64,000 bases of DNA from JBBSAT01 sp044223665 (GCA_044223665.1 JBGALT010000017.1:1-64000); one strand, 5' to 3'. Positions 17,901 to 26,267 are shown, numbered from the stretch's first letter. Program-made: numbers and translations. Notes: generated from the letters alone by a model not told the origin.

Positions 17901-18925
17901 TTCGGGAGCGGCGCGTAGACGCTGAGCGCCTTGCCGTCGCTGCTCGAGCCGAGGCCGCGGAGCACGGCGTACACGCGGTCGCCGTTCTTCTCGGCATCGC
18001 TGAGACGCTTGAGCGCCACCATGCCGATGCCCTCGCCCAGCATCGTCCCGTCCGCGTCGGCGCTGAACGGGCGGCAGTCGCCGGTCGGCGAGAGCGCCGG
18101 CGTCTTGCTGAAGCACATGTACATGAAGATGTCGTTCATCGTGTCGCAGCCGCCCGCGATCACGAGATCCGACTGGCCGACGACGAGCTCGTTGACGGCC
18201 ATGCTCATCGCGCTGAACGTCGACGCGCACGCGGCGTCGGTCACGCAGTTGGTGCCGCCGATGTCGAGGCGGTTGGCGATCCGGCCGGCGACGACGTTGC
18301 CGAGCAGGCCCGGGAAGTTCGCTTCCTCCCACTTCGTGTAGCTCTGCGAGATCCGATCGCAGATCGCGGTGACCTCGCTCTCGGGCAGGCCCTGCTCGCG
18401 GAGCGCCTTCACCCAGACCGGGCGCTGCAGGCGCGCGACCATCGAGCCCATCAGCTCTTGGCCGCTCGTGACGCCGAGGATGCAGCTGATCTTGCTGCGA
18501 TCGATCGACGCGAACTGCCCCTTCGCCGCGTCCTCGAGCACCTGCTTGGCGACGATGAGCGCGAGCAGCTGCGTGGTGTCCGTCTGCGGGACGATGCTCG
18601 GCGGGATGCCCCACTCCATCGGATCGAAGCCGACGTCGCTCAGGAACGCGCCGCGCTTGGCGTACGTCTTGTCCGGCTTGCTCGGATCGGCGTCGTAGTA
18701 GTCGCTGATCAGCCAGTGCGACTCGGGGATCTCCTTGAGGAGATCGCGACCGGCGAGGATGTCGTGCCAGAAGCCTGTCTTGTCGACCGAGCCTGGGAAG
18801 AGCGCCGAGACACCAACGACTGCAATCTCGACCGGAGTGGTCCGCGAGAGCGGACCCGACGCAATTGCGTCGGCCGGCTTCGCCGGCACTCCTGTCGACG
18901 GCTCGGCCCACTTCGGAGAAGACAT
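11972..18925 (-). CDS. PUFA-synthase-like type I polyketide synthase (KS-AT-ACP3-KR-DH)
   Basis: A 2317-residue megasynthase that builds an acyl chain by decarboxylative condensation. Order of domains: ketosynthase (about 30-480, active Cys near 233 in DAACAS), acyltransferase (about 620-930, GHSFGE Ser near 710), an Ala/Pro-rich linker, three nearly identical acyl carrier proteins each with LGIDSIKR (Ser near 1253, 1360, 1465; about 105-residue period), ketoreductase (about 1600-1960, GGARGV near 1753) and a C-terminal hotdog dehydratase (HPFI..HVVKGGAVLPA near 2050). The KS and the ACP motif resemble PfaA of PUFA synthases. No enoyl reductase, PfaB/C/D partner or phosphopantetheinyl transferase lies in this window, so the product may be a short unsaturated lipid or partners act in trans. 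The long ATG frame starts at 18925. Confidence 0.92.
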   Translation of the reverse strand: MSSPKWAEPSTGVPAKPADAIASGPLSRTTPVEIAVVGVSALFPGSVDKTGFWHDILAGRDLLKEIPESHWLISDYYDADPSKPDKTYAKRGAFLSDVGFDPMEWGIPPSIVPQTDTTQLLALIVAKQVLEDAAKGQFASIDRSKISCILGVTSGQELMGSMVARLQRPVWVKALREQGLPESEVTAICDRISQSYTKWEEANFPGLLGNVVAGRIANRLDIGGTNCVTDAACASTFSAMSMAVNELVVGQSDLVIAGGCDTMNDIFMYMCFSKTPALSPTGDCRPFSADADGTMLGEGIGMVALKRLSDAEKNGDRVYAVLRGLGSSSDGKALSVYAPLPKGQAKAIRRAYDIAGYGPDTVELVEAHGTGTKAGDAAEVEGLNMVFGEAAERRGGKNWCALGSVKSQIGHTKSAAGAASFIKAVMAVHHKVLPPTIKVSAPNPKMKIEESAFYLSTKARPWIRGSDHPRRAGISSFGFGGTNFHLALEEYQGPAEAAPRARVASSEMVVLTATDASTLATELRSMAKSVETALSPAERRHHEDDTTAMLRFLARHTQEGLDARAAARCAVVASSDRELVEKLRAAADKVAAGKPFAAPGVYFETGAHEGKVGFVFPGQGSQYVGMSAPIAMTWDAARAPFDAAADVRFDGKTVGEVVFPPPALDLATEKKQQAEMTATEWAQPGLGVASLAYLRLMDAIGVIPSAVAGHSFGEVMALCAAGAIGSKDMLAIARKRGELMRDAGAATKGAMTAVVASAAKLRPMIEGKNVVVANDNAPDQAVLSGPTEAIEAIEKELGKAGLTFKRLDVATAFHSSVVEGATGPFAKFLEGISFGLPKCDVLASATAKPYPSGKEARAQLAQQLALPVRFVDQVEAMYAAGVRTFVEVGAGSVLTGLVGKILGDRPHRAIALDKKGAADLAAFQQGLARLAVSGLPVKLGALWIGFEVESDPRTRPKPKMKLMLNGSNYAKPYPPKGGAAALPKPNPERPKSAPVAAASVVSGGGGGGLQMLAASPAPSAPKSVAPKAANGANGHGHGTNGTNGHAPKAVAMAPAAAPRTAMAIAPAPVQSSLPVSTRTSSTMTQQSTKPPMPPSAQVAWIQAYQESQRQTAEAHAAFARSMSEAHAAFLRSAETSFAGLASMLGGASAVPTAPAPAYTPAPSYALPPAAPAYVAPPAPAYAAPAAPAYVAPAPIAARPAPAPVAAPAPVAAKAATSNVDLMQTMLEVVAQKTGYPVEMIGMEMELEADLGIDSIKRVEILAAVREKAPGLPDLDPAALGALRTVGQIVEHLQKNLPASGAAPKAAPAKAAPAAAPAASGGSNVDLMQTMLQVVAQKTGYPVEMIGMEMELEADLGIDSIKRVEILAAVREQAPGLPDLDPAALGALRTVGQIVDHLQKHLPASSAAPKAAAPSAAAAKAAAPAASGGGNVDLMKTMLEVVAQKTGYPVEMIGMEMELEADLGIDSIKRVEILAAVREQAPGLPDLDPAALGALRTVGQIVEHLQKHLPAGTASVPTSAVTALSQPAAEAAAVDEMASGKPHRFVLRAVPRAAGGIVAASLFEAEKLVVTDDERGIAHALVAALAKRGVRAEVVREIPAEADGAIVLAGLREMPTVDAAIATAREAFRAARTFGARAGKSGGFFVTVQDTGGDFGLSGCVSAPIRAWAGGHAGLAKTAAQEWPKADVRAIDVACGGRAAELVGEALASELVHGSTDTEVGLAESGARIVLQSVPASIARSAPALAPGDIVVASGGARGVTAVTLIALARETKCRLVLLGRTALEDEPAAARGVSGDAALKKALLDDAKATGTKVTPAELGKRVERIVNAREVRATIAAIEQAGGAARYLAVDVQDAAALAKSLDDVRHAWGAPISGLVHGAGVLADKLIAEKTDAAFDKVFDTKVNGLRALLAATGKDPLKIIGLFSSVAARAGNQGQVDYAMANEILNKVAGAEASRRAAEGARCIVKSFGWGPWEGGMVTPQLKAHFESLGVPLIALDAGARWLVDELASGSGSDVELVLGGEPKPLNEGAGEPISGPKTEQRFATHIDRSTHPFITSHVVKGGAVLPAVSALELCARVAAAVQPGTVSRVRGLVVLKGIVLGGYEGSGDRFFVTAKKSHPGTVEVLLSGAPAKGKPGTPHYRATVELDATPSGVRPVPELGALTTQDDVVYDGYVLFHGPMLHAIEAVKGESTQGIEGTLASARSLGWSDPAAITDTALLDGALQLAVLWTKHAVGGASLPTAIGETTLHGSLPAAAHVRCVVVAKGHTESRASFDAYLVDPGGVLLATMTGVDVHVLPGSREEVAARRATARA

Positions 18926-19069
18926 GCGCCCGGGTCCTTTCTCTACTTCGACGATCGGCTACCGAGTGGCGATCCTCGGAGACGCGAACGGCCACGCTTT
19001 CCACGCGGCCCGGCCAGGAGGCCGGTTTCTGTCATAGCCCGCGGTCTCCGCAACGTATGTCATCGTTCG

Positions 19070-19093
19070 GTCACTCCTGTGACGCGAAGTCAC
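19070..19093. promoter_or_regulatory. Cluster of GTCAC/GTGAC half-sites upstream of the synthase
   Basis: Three half-sites alternate in orientation: GTCAC (19070-19074), GTGAC (19079-19083) and GTCAC (19089-19093), separated by 4 and 5 bases. They lie about 145-170 bases upstream of the synthase ATG. The right-hand pair closely resembles the palindrome at 1264-1279. This layout fits an operator for a dimeric regulator, possibly of the CRP family; no regulator is identified. Confidence 0.35.
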
Positions 19094-19142
19094 GACGCGC
19101 TGCGGCAGCTCCGCCGTGCGGGGCCAGCGCGCCGAGGCCTCC

Positions 19143-19955
19143 TCAATCGGCCTGATCGGCCAGGATCCGGCGCGCGCGGCGGAGCTCTTCTTCGAGCGTC
19201 ACGCGCTTGGCTCGCTCGATCGCCGCGTTGCGTCGAAGAAACGCGCGCAGGTGCACGCCCGCGCGGCGCGCATCGCCCATCTGGTGGGCGAGCATGCCGA
19301 GCAGGTACTGGCCGTAGCCCTCGCGCGACCTCGAGCGCGAGAGGTCGTGGACGATCTCGTCGAGGCTCGGCACCGCGAGGCCGGCCTCGAGCCGGAGGTG
19401 CGCCCCGAGCGCGCGTACGAGCGGACGGTCGCGCCCTGCCCAGCGCTCGGCCTTCGCGACCGTCGCCAGCGCGCCCCGCAGATCGCCCGCGAACTGCTCG
19501 AGTGTGGCGAGAAAGAAAGCCTGGAAGCTCCGCCGCTCGGAGGGCGCGGCGGCGAGCGCGTCGCGCTGGGCGGCGATCGCGGCGCGGAGATCACCGCGGG
19601 CCGCATGCACACGACCGAGATCGTTGTGCGCGAGATCGGCGAAGACGCCGGCATCGAGCATCTCGCGTGCGACGGCGATCGCGGGCTCGTAGCGCTCGTG
19701 CTCGAGGTGCGCGAGGTAGAGCTGCCGCAAGAGGAGGAACGTCGTGTCCGGCGAGCGTCGTGGGTCGTCGAGCGCGAGCGCTTCGCGGGCCAGCCGCGCG
19801 CGCTCGTCGGCGTCGGCCGAGGCGAGCGCGCGCTGCAGGAGGAGATCGGAAGGGCCGAGCGGGCCCGCCGCCGGCGCCGTCGAAGCGCGCCTCGGTGCGG
19901 GGGGTGGCCGACTCGTCTGTTTGCTACCCAAGCTCCTCTCTCCACAACTTAGCAT
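19143..19955 (-). CDS. TPR-like repeat protein
   Basis: A 270-residue soluble protein made of helical repeats with TPR character (for example YEPAIAVAREMLDAGVFADLAHNDLGRVHAARGDLRAAIAAQRDAL, seen at about residues 90-135). The first 40 residues are Pro/Ser/Ala-rich and probably disordered. No signal peptide or enzymatic motif is seen. It may be a scaffold. It is transcribed towards the synthase gene with a 217-base gap containing the GTCAC cluster, and diverges from the TerB-like gene. Confidence 0.68.
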   Translation of the reverse strand: MLSCGERSLGSKQTSRPPPAPRRASTAPAAGPLGPSDLLLQRALASADADERARLAREALALDDPRRSPDTTFLLLRQLYLAHLEHERYEPAIAVAREMLDAGVFADLAHNDLGRVHAARGDLRAAIAAQRDALAAAPSERRSFQAFFLATLEQFAGDLRGALATVAKAERWAGRDRPLVRALGAHLRLEAGLAVPSLDEIVHDLSRSRSREGYGQYLLGMLAHQMGDARRAGVHLRAFLRRNAAIERAKRVTLEEELRRARRILADQAD

Positions 19956-20184
19956 GGGCCTCGATCCTGTCTAATCCATCGCAGATCCAACCACTTACGG
20001 AAAACCATCCACATCCTGTCCTCATCCCTGCACCGTTCTCCACACGCGACTGCCACGGATGGGATCGGCGCGGCGCGCGACGCGTCGCCGATGGTCCCAG
20101 GTGCGAGCGATCGGTCGCGATTCGCAGATCCGCCGTCGTCGGATCGCGTGTAGGCTCGCAGCCCTCTCTCGAGGGGAGCTCTCC

Positions 20185-20622
20185 ATGGCAGACGCGGGCT
20201 TGTTGGTGGTGACGGATATTCTTCTCGGTGCGGCGCACGCCGACGGGACCAGCGATGGGACCGAGGTGCTCGCGGTCCGCGACCTCTTGAAGGAGCTGCA
20301 CGGCGGCAAGGAGCTGCCGAGCGAGGTCGAAGCGCGCATCGGCGCCTTCGATCCGAAGAAGTTCTCGGTCGAGAAGGCCGTCGCCGAGCTGAAGAAGTCG
20401 AGCAAGCTCGAGGGCCGCAAGCTGCTCGAGCTCTGCGCCACGATCCGCGACGCCGACGAAGAGATCGACTTCGCCGAGGACGAGTACATCAAGAGCGTCG
20501 GCAAGGCGCTCGGAATGAAGGCGAGCGAGTACGCCGACCTCACGCTCGACTACGAGGTCGAGGAGGCCGCCGCGGCGCTCGGCACCAAGTCGCTGCCGCC
20601 GAAGCCGCCGACCAAGAAGTGA
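20185..20622 (+). CDS. TerB-like protein
   Basis: A 145-residue acidic, mostly helical cytoplasmic protein. The layout LLVVTDILLGAAHADG ... LLELCATIRDADEEIDFAEDEYIKSVGKALG resembles the TerB/DjlA N-terminal fold, where paired Asp/Glu clusters can bind metal. TerB is associated with tellurite resistance and general stress; no other ter genes are nearby. The start is an ATG preceded by GAGGGGAG at a suitable distance. A strong hairpin lies 16 bases after the stop. The upstream gap (19956-20184) is AT-richer than its surroundings and must hold the two divergent promoters. Confidence 0.72.
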   Translation: MADAGLLVVTDILLGAAHADGTSDGTEVLAVRDLLKELHGGKELPSEVEARIGAFDPKKFSVEKAVAELKKSSKLEGRKLLELCATIRDADEEIDFAEDEYIKSVGKALGMKASEYADLTLDYEVEEAAAALGTKSLPPKPPTKK

Positions 20623-20637
20623 GGCCGTAGAGACGAA

Positions 20638-20661
20638 GAGGTGCCCCCGAGCGGGCACCTC
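20638..20661. terminator. Bidirectional hairpin terminator
   Basis: GAGGTGCCC (20638-20646) and GGGCACCTC (20653-20661) form a perfect 9-bp stem with a 6-base loop. It sits between the convergent TerB-like and propeller genes. No U-tract follows, so it may act as a stabilising or Rho-assisted end. Confidence 0.55.
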
Positions 20662-20691
20662 CCTCGGGTCTCGTCGCGCGTGCGTCCGCGC

Positions 20692-22749
20692 TCAGCGGCT
20701 CGGCGCGAGCACGAGCAGCGCCTCCGGCGTGAGCAGCCAGACCTGCCCCTGCGCATCGACCTCCACGTCGCGCAGGTCGTCGGTCGGCAGGCCACTGGTC
20801 GAGTCGAAGTGGGCCCAGCTCGTCCCGTCGAACTGGAGCAGGCCGTAGCGGCCTGCGGCCCAGAGGTGCCCCTGCGTGTCCGTCGCGAGCGCGGTCGGGC
20901 GGTGCTGCGAGACGATCGGCGGCTGGAAGAAGTCGAACTCGCGCTCGGCGTAGCTGCCGAGACCCTCGGCGGCGGCGATCCACATCACGTTCGTGCCGGC
21001 CACCACGTCCGTCACCACGTCGCCACGCACGCCGCGCGCCTCGCCGAACGTGATCGCCTGGAAGGGCTCCACGCGCACCGCGCCCGAGAGCGTCGCGAAC
21101 CACGCGTTGCCCGCCGCGTCGAACGCCATCGTGGAGACCTCGTCGGGGATCGGAAGGCCCGCACCCTGCTCCACGCCTCGGTGGTGGTACTGCACGGTGT
21201 CGCTCTCGGGATCGATCGTCGCCGCGCCGAACATCCGCGTGCCGCTGCCGCTCTCGCGCGCGATGCGCAGCGCGATCCACACGTGGCCGTTCGAGCCGAC
21301 CCCCGCGAACGGGATGGCGTCGAGTGGCGAGGGGAGCGTCAGCGTGCGCTCGGCGATCTGCCGCAGGCCCGTGCGCTCCGAGCGGTACAGGCGCACGACG
21401 TTCGTCGGGTGTCGCTGCGCGTCCAGAACGATCGCGACCATCACCGCGCCCTCGGGGCCCGACGCGAGCGCCTGCGGCGAGATCTCGGCAGGCAGCGCGA
21501 GGCGGCGCAGGCGCCCATCGGCCATCTTCGCGAAGTCGCCGTCGCGGCCGCGGACCCAGACCGAGCCGTCGGTGTCGGTCGCGATCTGCAGATCGTCGGC
21601 GTGCACGAGCGAGCGCGACGCGAGCCGGCGGCCCCCGTGGAGCGCCACCCCGACCAGGCCCTCGTTCGCGACGCCCACGTAGGCGTGCTCGCCGTCCGCC
21701 ATCGCGCGGTACATGCGGGTCGCGCCGATGTCGTAGGGCCGCGCGACGAGCGCGGGCGCGCTCGGAGGCGCCGTGCGCGGCGTCGCGAGCCGCGAGGGGG
21801 CACGCAGCACGTCGGCGCTCATCTCCGCGGGCGCGGTCGCGCTCGCGGCGGGGACGACCGTGGCGCGGAAGCTGCGGACGTTCGCATCGGCGGCGTCGGT
21901 GACCGAGAGCGACTCCCCGGCGCCGGTGGGCGCGACGACCCACGCGTGGTCGGTCCCGACGAGGACGGTCACGCCCTCGTTCGACACCAAGCCCACCACG
22001 CGCTCCTCGCTCGCGGCCGCCGAAGGCAGCGTGTAGCCGTACCAGCGGTGCGAGTCGAAGAACGCGAGCTTCGTGCTGTTCGCGCTCGAGACGAGCGCCA
22101 GGATCTGCCCCGGCAGCACCGGAACGATCGCGCGCACGAAGCCCTCCGGGATCCCGCCCGAGACGGGGTGCTCACGGACGACGTCGCCCTCCTCGCCGCT
22201 CGCCTCGACGTAGTAGAGGCCACTCACGCTGCCGACCCAGAGCTGTCCCTCGGGGGTGGGCGCGAGCGTCGTGCACGGGAAGGGATCCCCGAAGACCTCC
22301 CAGGCGCCCGCGCGACGGCGCACGAGGCCGGAGAGGGAGCAGAGCCACGCGGTGCCATCGGGCATCACCGCGAGATCGGTCGGTCGCTGCGTGGCCGGCA
22401 CGCCCTCCACGCGCGCGACCGTGGTCCCGGTGATGGTGACGAGACCGGCGGCCGTCGCGACGAGCGCCGCGTCGCCGTCGACCGCGATCGCGATCACGTC
22501 CTCGCTCGGCAGGCCCTCGTCGAGGCCGATCCGCGTCGGCGCCTCCTCGGCGCCGTAGACGAAGAGGCCGTCGTCGGTCGCGACGAGCGTGGCGCCGCCG
22601 ACCGTCGCCAGATCGCGCGCCTCCTCGAGATCGGTGATCGCGCGCACCGAGCGCGCCCCGCCGAGCGAAGCGATCGTGGGGCCGCTCGCGCGGGCCGCGG
22701 GGCCACAGGCGATCGCGAGGACCGAGAGAGCGAGGAGCGAACGACGCAT
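20692..22749 (-). CDS. Beta-propeller lipoprotein
   Basis: A 685-residue exported protein with a signal peptide and lipobox LAIAC (Cys 15). The body consists of repeated short blades of the two-component-regulator-propeller/YVTN type (ATVGGATLVATDDGLFVYG, IAVDGDAALVATAAGLVTI, VGSVSGLYYVEASG and similar), probably two propellers. Such domains usually bind ligands or partners at the cell surface. No enzymatic motif was seen. It is followed by a convergent TerB-like gene and precedes no obvious operon partner, although the chalcone-isomerase-like gene upstream runs in the same direction. Confidence 0.78.
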   Translation of the reverse strand: MRRSLLALSVLAIACGPAARASGPTIASLGGARSVRAITDLEEARDLATVGGATLVATDDGLFVYGAEEAPTRIGLDEGLPSEDVIAIAVDGDAALVATAAGLVTITGTTVARVEGVPATQRPTDLAVMPDGTAWLCSLSGLVRRRAGAWEVFGDPFPCTTLAPTPEGQLWVGSVSGLYYVEASGEEGDVVREHPVSGGIPEGFVRAIVPVLPGQILALVSSANSTKLAFFDSHRWYGYTLPSAAASEERVVGLVSNEGVTVLVGTDHAWVVAPTGAGESLSVTDAADANVRSFRATVVPAASATAPAEMSADVLRAPSRLATPRTAPPSAPALVARPYDIGATRMYRAMADGEHAYVGVANEGLVGVALHGGRRLASRSLVHADDLQIATDTDGSVWVRGRDGDFAKMADGRLRRLALPAEISPQALASGPEGAVMVAIVLDAQRHPTNVVRLYRSERTGLRQIAERTLTLPSPLDAIPFAGVGSNGHVWIALRIARESGSGTRMFGAATIDPESDTVQYHHRGVEQGAGLPIPDEVSTMAFDAAGNAWFATLSGAVRVEPFQAITFGEARGVRGDVVTDVVAGTNVMWIAAAEGLGSYAEREFDFFQPPIVSQHRPTALATDTQGHLWAAGRYGLLQFDGTSWAHFDSTSGLPTDDLRDVEVDAQGQVWLLTPEALLVLAPSR

Positions 22750-22860
22750 GGGCGGCCTCCGAGAGAGGCCACGAGTAGCCCAGGCGCGCGATGCGCCGCA
22801 AGCGCCCCGGGCCGCAGGGGAGTGGCCGCGTGAGGTCTCGCTCGGGGATGTACCCCGCGC

Positions 22861-23430
22861 TCAGTGGCGGCCGAGCATCGCGTCGCGGAGGCTGTCCTCC
22901 ACGGGGTGGCTGCCGAGCCACATGCGGAAGAACGCGTCGGCCATCGTGGCGCTGCCGTGGAAGGTGCCGTGCGCGCCGGTCGCGGTGACGGTGAGGTTGC
23001 CCGAGGGCGTGTAGGTCACGACCATCCGGTTGCCGTTGCGCATCTCGGGGCACCACGTCACGAACGCGTCGAGCTCGCTCGAGATCGCGCTCGCGTGCGA
23101 GCCGGCGGCGTTCGTGATGCCCTCGCGGATCGCGTGCGACATCGTCTCGGCGTCGACGTCGCGCTTCATCACGAGCACGACCTGGCGCGGCACGTCGGAG
23201 CGGAGGATCGCGCTCGCGTCGGTGCCGCGCGTGGGGACGTAGAGCCCGGCCACGTAGACCTCGATGCCGAAGATCGTCGCATGTCGCGTCCCGGCGCCGT
23301 TGAGGACGAGCGTGGTGTCTCCGATCGTGACGGTGTCGTCGAAGTGCACGCCCGAGACGTCGAGCGCGAGCGCGGTGACGGGGACGGCCAGCGCGAGACA
23401 GGCGGCGAAGGCGGCGAGCGTGCGTTGCAT
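22861..23430 (-). CDS. Chalcone isomerase-like protein, secreted
   Basis: A 189-residue protein with a cleavable signal peptide (about 1-22). The mature part resembles the bacterial chalcone-isomerase-like family: VSGVHFDDTVTIG, LNGAGTRHATIFGIEVYVAGLYVP and a C-terminal MWLGSHPVEDSLRDAML segment. In this family the bacterial members are thought to bind fatty acids or other small ligands in the periplasm and are not flavonoid enzymes. It begins a possible two-gene unit with the propeller lipoprotein 111 bases downstream. Confidence 0.8.
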   Translation of the reverse strand: MQRTLAAFAACLALAVPVTALALDVSGVHFDDTVTIGDTTLVLNGAGTRHATIFGIEVYVAGLYVPTRGTDASAILRSDVPRQVVLVMKRDVDAETMSHAIREGITNAAGSHASAISSELDAFVTWCPEMRNGNRMVVTYTPSGNLTVTATGAHGTFHGSATMADAFFRMWLGSHPVEDSLRDAMLGRH

Positions 23431-23623
23431 GGTCAGTGGCTCCGGTCCGATGGGCGCATAGCGCAACGGAGACGACATACACGCCGCGGCGCGGCGTGAT
23501 CGGCGCGGTCGGAGGAAGCTCACGCCTCGCGGAGATCGGCGGGGGCCCGAGCCGCACGCACCCATGTGGCCGCCGAGCGTGCGACGAGCCCGCCCTTGGC
23601 GCGCCAGCGCGCGAGCGGGACGC

Positions 23624-26167
23624 TCAGCGGCACGGCATCGGTCCGGATCCTGCCGCTGCGGTCGCGCACGGGGAGCAGGCGGACGAGCAGCGCTGGAGCG
23701 ACACCGTGGATCCGCAAGCGGGTGGCGAGCCGGACGGGTAGACGGGGAGCGTCGGGTTGTAGCCGACTACGACCGGGAACGCGTTGAGAGAACACTGAAG
23801 GGAGGCACACGTGCAGCCGGTGTGACGGGCGATGGGCTCGGCTGCGCCAGAGCAGTTCCAGTCCCACGAGGGCGTCGCGCCTCCGAAGATCGCCGTGCAG
23901 GCGGGGCTGCCCACGCCGCACGCCCAGCCACTTCCGGTCGTGCACGGCGCTCCCATCCTGCAGTAGGGCGCCGACTGGTACGTGACGCCCGGGTGAACGG
24001 CCGCGTTGGTGTCGTAGCAGTCGTCCTGGGGGAAGCCGGTGGTGCAGAGCGTGTACGAGTCCGAGGTGTGCATGTCGCCATCGCGATCCTCGGCCGCGAG
24101 CGCGCCGCCACCGCTCGAGCAGTCGTCGTCGAGCCCGTTGCACACCTCGGAGGCCCCCGGGTGCATCGCCGCCCGCGTGTCGTCGCAGTCGTCACGCGGG
24201 TATCCGCCGGTGCAGCTCGCGTAGCCGCTGGCGGTGTGTGCGTCGCCGTCGGCGTCCTCGGCCGCCAGGGAGCCGCCACCCGTCGAGCAGTCGTCGTCGA
24301 TGCCATTGCACGACTCGGTCGCGCCGGGATGGATGTCCGTGATCGCGTCGTTGCAGTCGATGCGCGTTCCGCTGGGGGCGCTCGACGTCCAGCTGCCTCC
24401 GGTACAGCTCATCGGCGGCGAGATCGGCGCCGCGCAGGCGCGCGTGCTCAGCGCGCCCGTGCGCGCATATCCGTCGCGGTCACAGTCCGCATACCACGTG
24501 GTGAGGACACCGTTGTCGACGACGCCGTCGCAGTCGTCGTCCATCGCGTTGCACGTCTCCACGATCGGAGTGACCGAGCACGCACTCCACATCCCGGACG
24601 AGCAGGTCTGTGTTCCCGACGCGCAGCGGCCCGGCAGCGGGCACATCCGTGTGTCGCCGTTCGCGCACGCGCAGAGCGTCACCGGGTTCGCCACGCCGTC
24701 GCAGTCCTCGTCGATCCGTGTCGGGTCGCAGACCTCGGCCGCGCCCGGATGGGCGACGACGTGGGCGTCGTCGCAGTCGGTGGAGGCGATCGAGCCGGGC
24801 GCGCGGTTGGTGTTGCCGAACGGGCACCCCCCGACGGGCGCTCGCGACGGGTCGATGCACCGACTGACCGACGATGCGCTGCTGGGAGCGTACGTGTCCT
24901 CGTCGGCGTCGGTGTAGCAGAGCACGCTCACGCTCTCGTCGATCGCACCATCGCAGTCCTCGTCGCGAGGCGCCGGCGAGAGATCCGAGCACGCCTCGAT
25001 GCCGAGCGGAGAGATGTCGGAGCGCGCGTCATCGCAATCGATGGAGGAGCCGGAAGGTGCACGGTTGGTCCAGCCCGGTGGGCAGCCGCCCACGGAGTCA
25101 CGGCCGGAGACCGGACACTGCGTCGCGGCGCTCGCGCCGTCGCCCGCCCATCCGTCGTTGTCGCCGTCTGCGTAGCAGGACACTCGCAGCAGGTCGTCGA
25201 CCACGCCGTTGCAGTCGTCGTCGACCCCATTGCAGATCTCGTCGGTGGGGGCGATCGAGCAGCCCATGCTCCATGCGCCCATCACGCAGGTCTGCGTCCC
25301 CGCGGCGCAGGCGCCGGAGAGCGGGCACGCCTGCGTCGCGCCGTCGATGCAGCTGCAGCCGCCGGGCGGGTCGTTCTCCGTGCCGTTGCAGTCGTCGTCG
25401 ACCGAGCCGGAGTCGCAGGCATCGTACGCACCGGGGTGAATGCTGCCCGACGTGTCGTCGCAATCGTCGTGCGTCCCGGCGTAGCCGTCGGGACGAAAGC
25501 AGGCGATCGCGCCCGTCGCGTCGACGACGTCGCCGTACCCGTCGCCGTCCGCGTCGACCCAGAACGTCGCCGTGACCCCCTCGTCGATCGCCGTGTCGCA
25601 GTCGTCGTCGCGGCCGTTGCAGACCTCGACCGCGACCGGGTTGACGCTCGCGCGCGTGTCGTCGCAGTCGTTGCCGCAGTGGGTCGTGCCGCTCGAGGCG
25701 GTATTGCAGCACGCCGCGTCCGGCTCGCCGTCGGCGTCGGAGTCGCGCACGCCGAACGTCGTGGGATCACAGTCCTCGTCGTGGCCCGCCACGTCACACA
25801 CCTCTGGGTGCCCCGGAAAGCGCTCGGGGTCCGTGTCGTCGCAGTCGGAGCCACCGCACGCCGTCGAGCGCACGCCGTCTCCGTCGGCGTCGGCGTCGAG
25901 GCAGTCCGCGCACCGGTCTGCCACCTCGTCGCACGCGCCGGAGCAAGGCATCGTCGCCGAGTGAAGGCAGCCGCGCGCATCTGCAGCAGGTGCGGCTGGC
26001 ATGCAGCGCTCTTCGCCATCGCAGAAGAGCCCGTCGTCGCAGTCGCCGTCGCCCATGCAAGGCATCGTCGAGTCCGCCCCGGCGCCACCGTTCGGCGCGT
26101 CGGCGCATCCCGAAGCCGCGAGCGCGAGCGCGCCGAGCACCCCTAGAGTTCTGAGCGCTTCCCCCAT
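23624..26167 (-). CDS. Large MopE-like metal-binding repeat lipoprotein
   Basis: An 847-residue lipoprotein with signal and lipobox AASGC (Cys 21). The mature part holds more than ten copies of the putative metal-binding motif of MopE-type proteins (CDD..P..HPGA.E.CNG.DDDCDG.VD), separated by short Cys-rich modules (ACPLSG.CAAGTQTC.MGAWS). Known family members bind copper or are secreted structural proteins. The C-terminal 100 residues lack the repeat and are Cys-rich. The start is the ATG at 26167; the extra upstream frame is not signal-like. No obvious partner; it diverges from the DUF1624 gene with 100 bases between starts. Confidence 0.82.
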   Translation of the reverse strand: MGEALRTLGVLGALALAASGCADAPNGGAGADSTMPCMGDGDCDDGLFCDGEERCMPAAPAADARGCLHSATMPCSGACDEVADRCADCLDADADGDGVRSTACGGSDCDDTDPERFPGHPEVCDVAGHDEDCDPTTFGVRDSDADGEPDAACCNTASSGTTHCGNDCDDTRASVNPVAVEVCNGRDDDCDTAIDEGVTATFWVDADGDGYGDVVDATGAIACFRPDGYAGTHDDCDDTSGSIHPGAYDACDSGSVDDDCNGTENDPPGGCSCIDGATQACPLSGACAAGTQTCVMGAWSMGCSIAPTDEICNGVDDDCNGVVDDLLRVSCYADGDNDGWAGDGASAATQCPVSGRDSVGGCPPGWTNRAPSGSSIDCDDARSDISPLGIEACSDLSPAPRDEDCDGAIDESVSVLCYTDADEDTYAPSSASSVSRCIDPSRAPVGGCPFGNTNRAPGSIASTDCDDAHVVAHPGAAEVCDPTRIDEDCDGVANPVTLCACANGDTRMCPLPGRCASGTQTCSSGMWSACSVTPIVETCNAMDDDCDGVVDNGVLTTWYADCDRDGYARTGALSTRACAAPISPPMSCTGGSWTSSAPSGTRIDCNDAITDIHPGATESCNGIDDDCSTGGGSLAAEDADGDAHTASGYASCTGGYPRDDCDDTRAAMHPGASEVCNGLDDDCSSGGGALAAEDRDGDMHTSDSYTLCTTGFPQDDCYDTNAAVHPGVTYQSAPYCRMGAPCTTGSGWACGVGSPACTAIFGGATPSWDWNCSGAAEPIARHTGCTCASLQCSLNAFPVVVGYNPTLPVYPSGSPPACGSTVSLQRCSSACSPCATAAAGSGPMPCR

Positions 26168-26267
26168 GAATCGAGTATCGGAGGCTCGTCGACGGGTCGC
26201 AAGGGGGGGCCGAGCAAGGGAGCATCGTCTCCGGGACACGCGGACGACGCTGCTATCGTTCGGCGCG

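Noticed and set aside
14405..20212. Plus-strand open frame of 1935 codons opposite the synthase
   Set aside because: GC-driven shadow of the megasynthase; no domains, Arg/Leu-rich.
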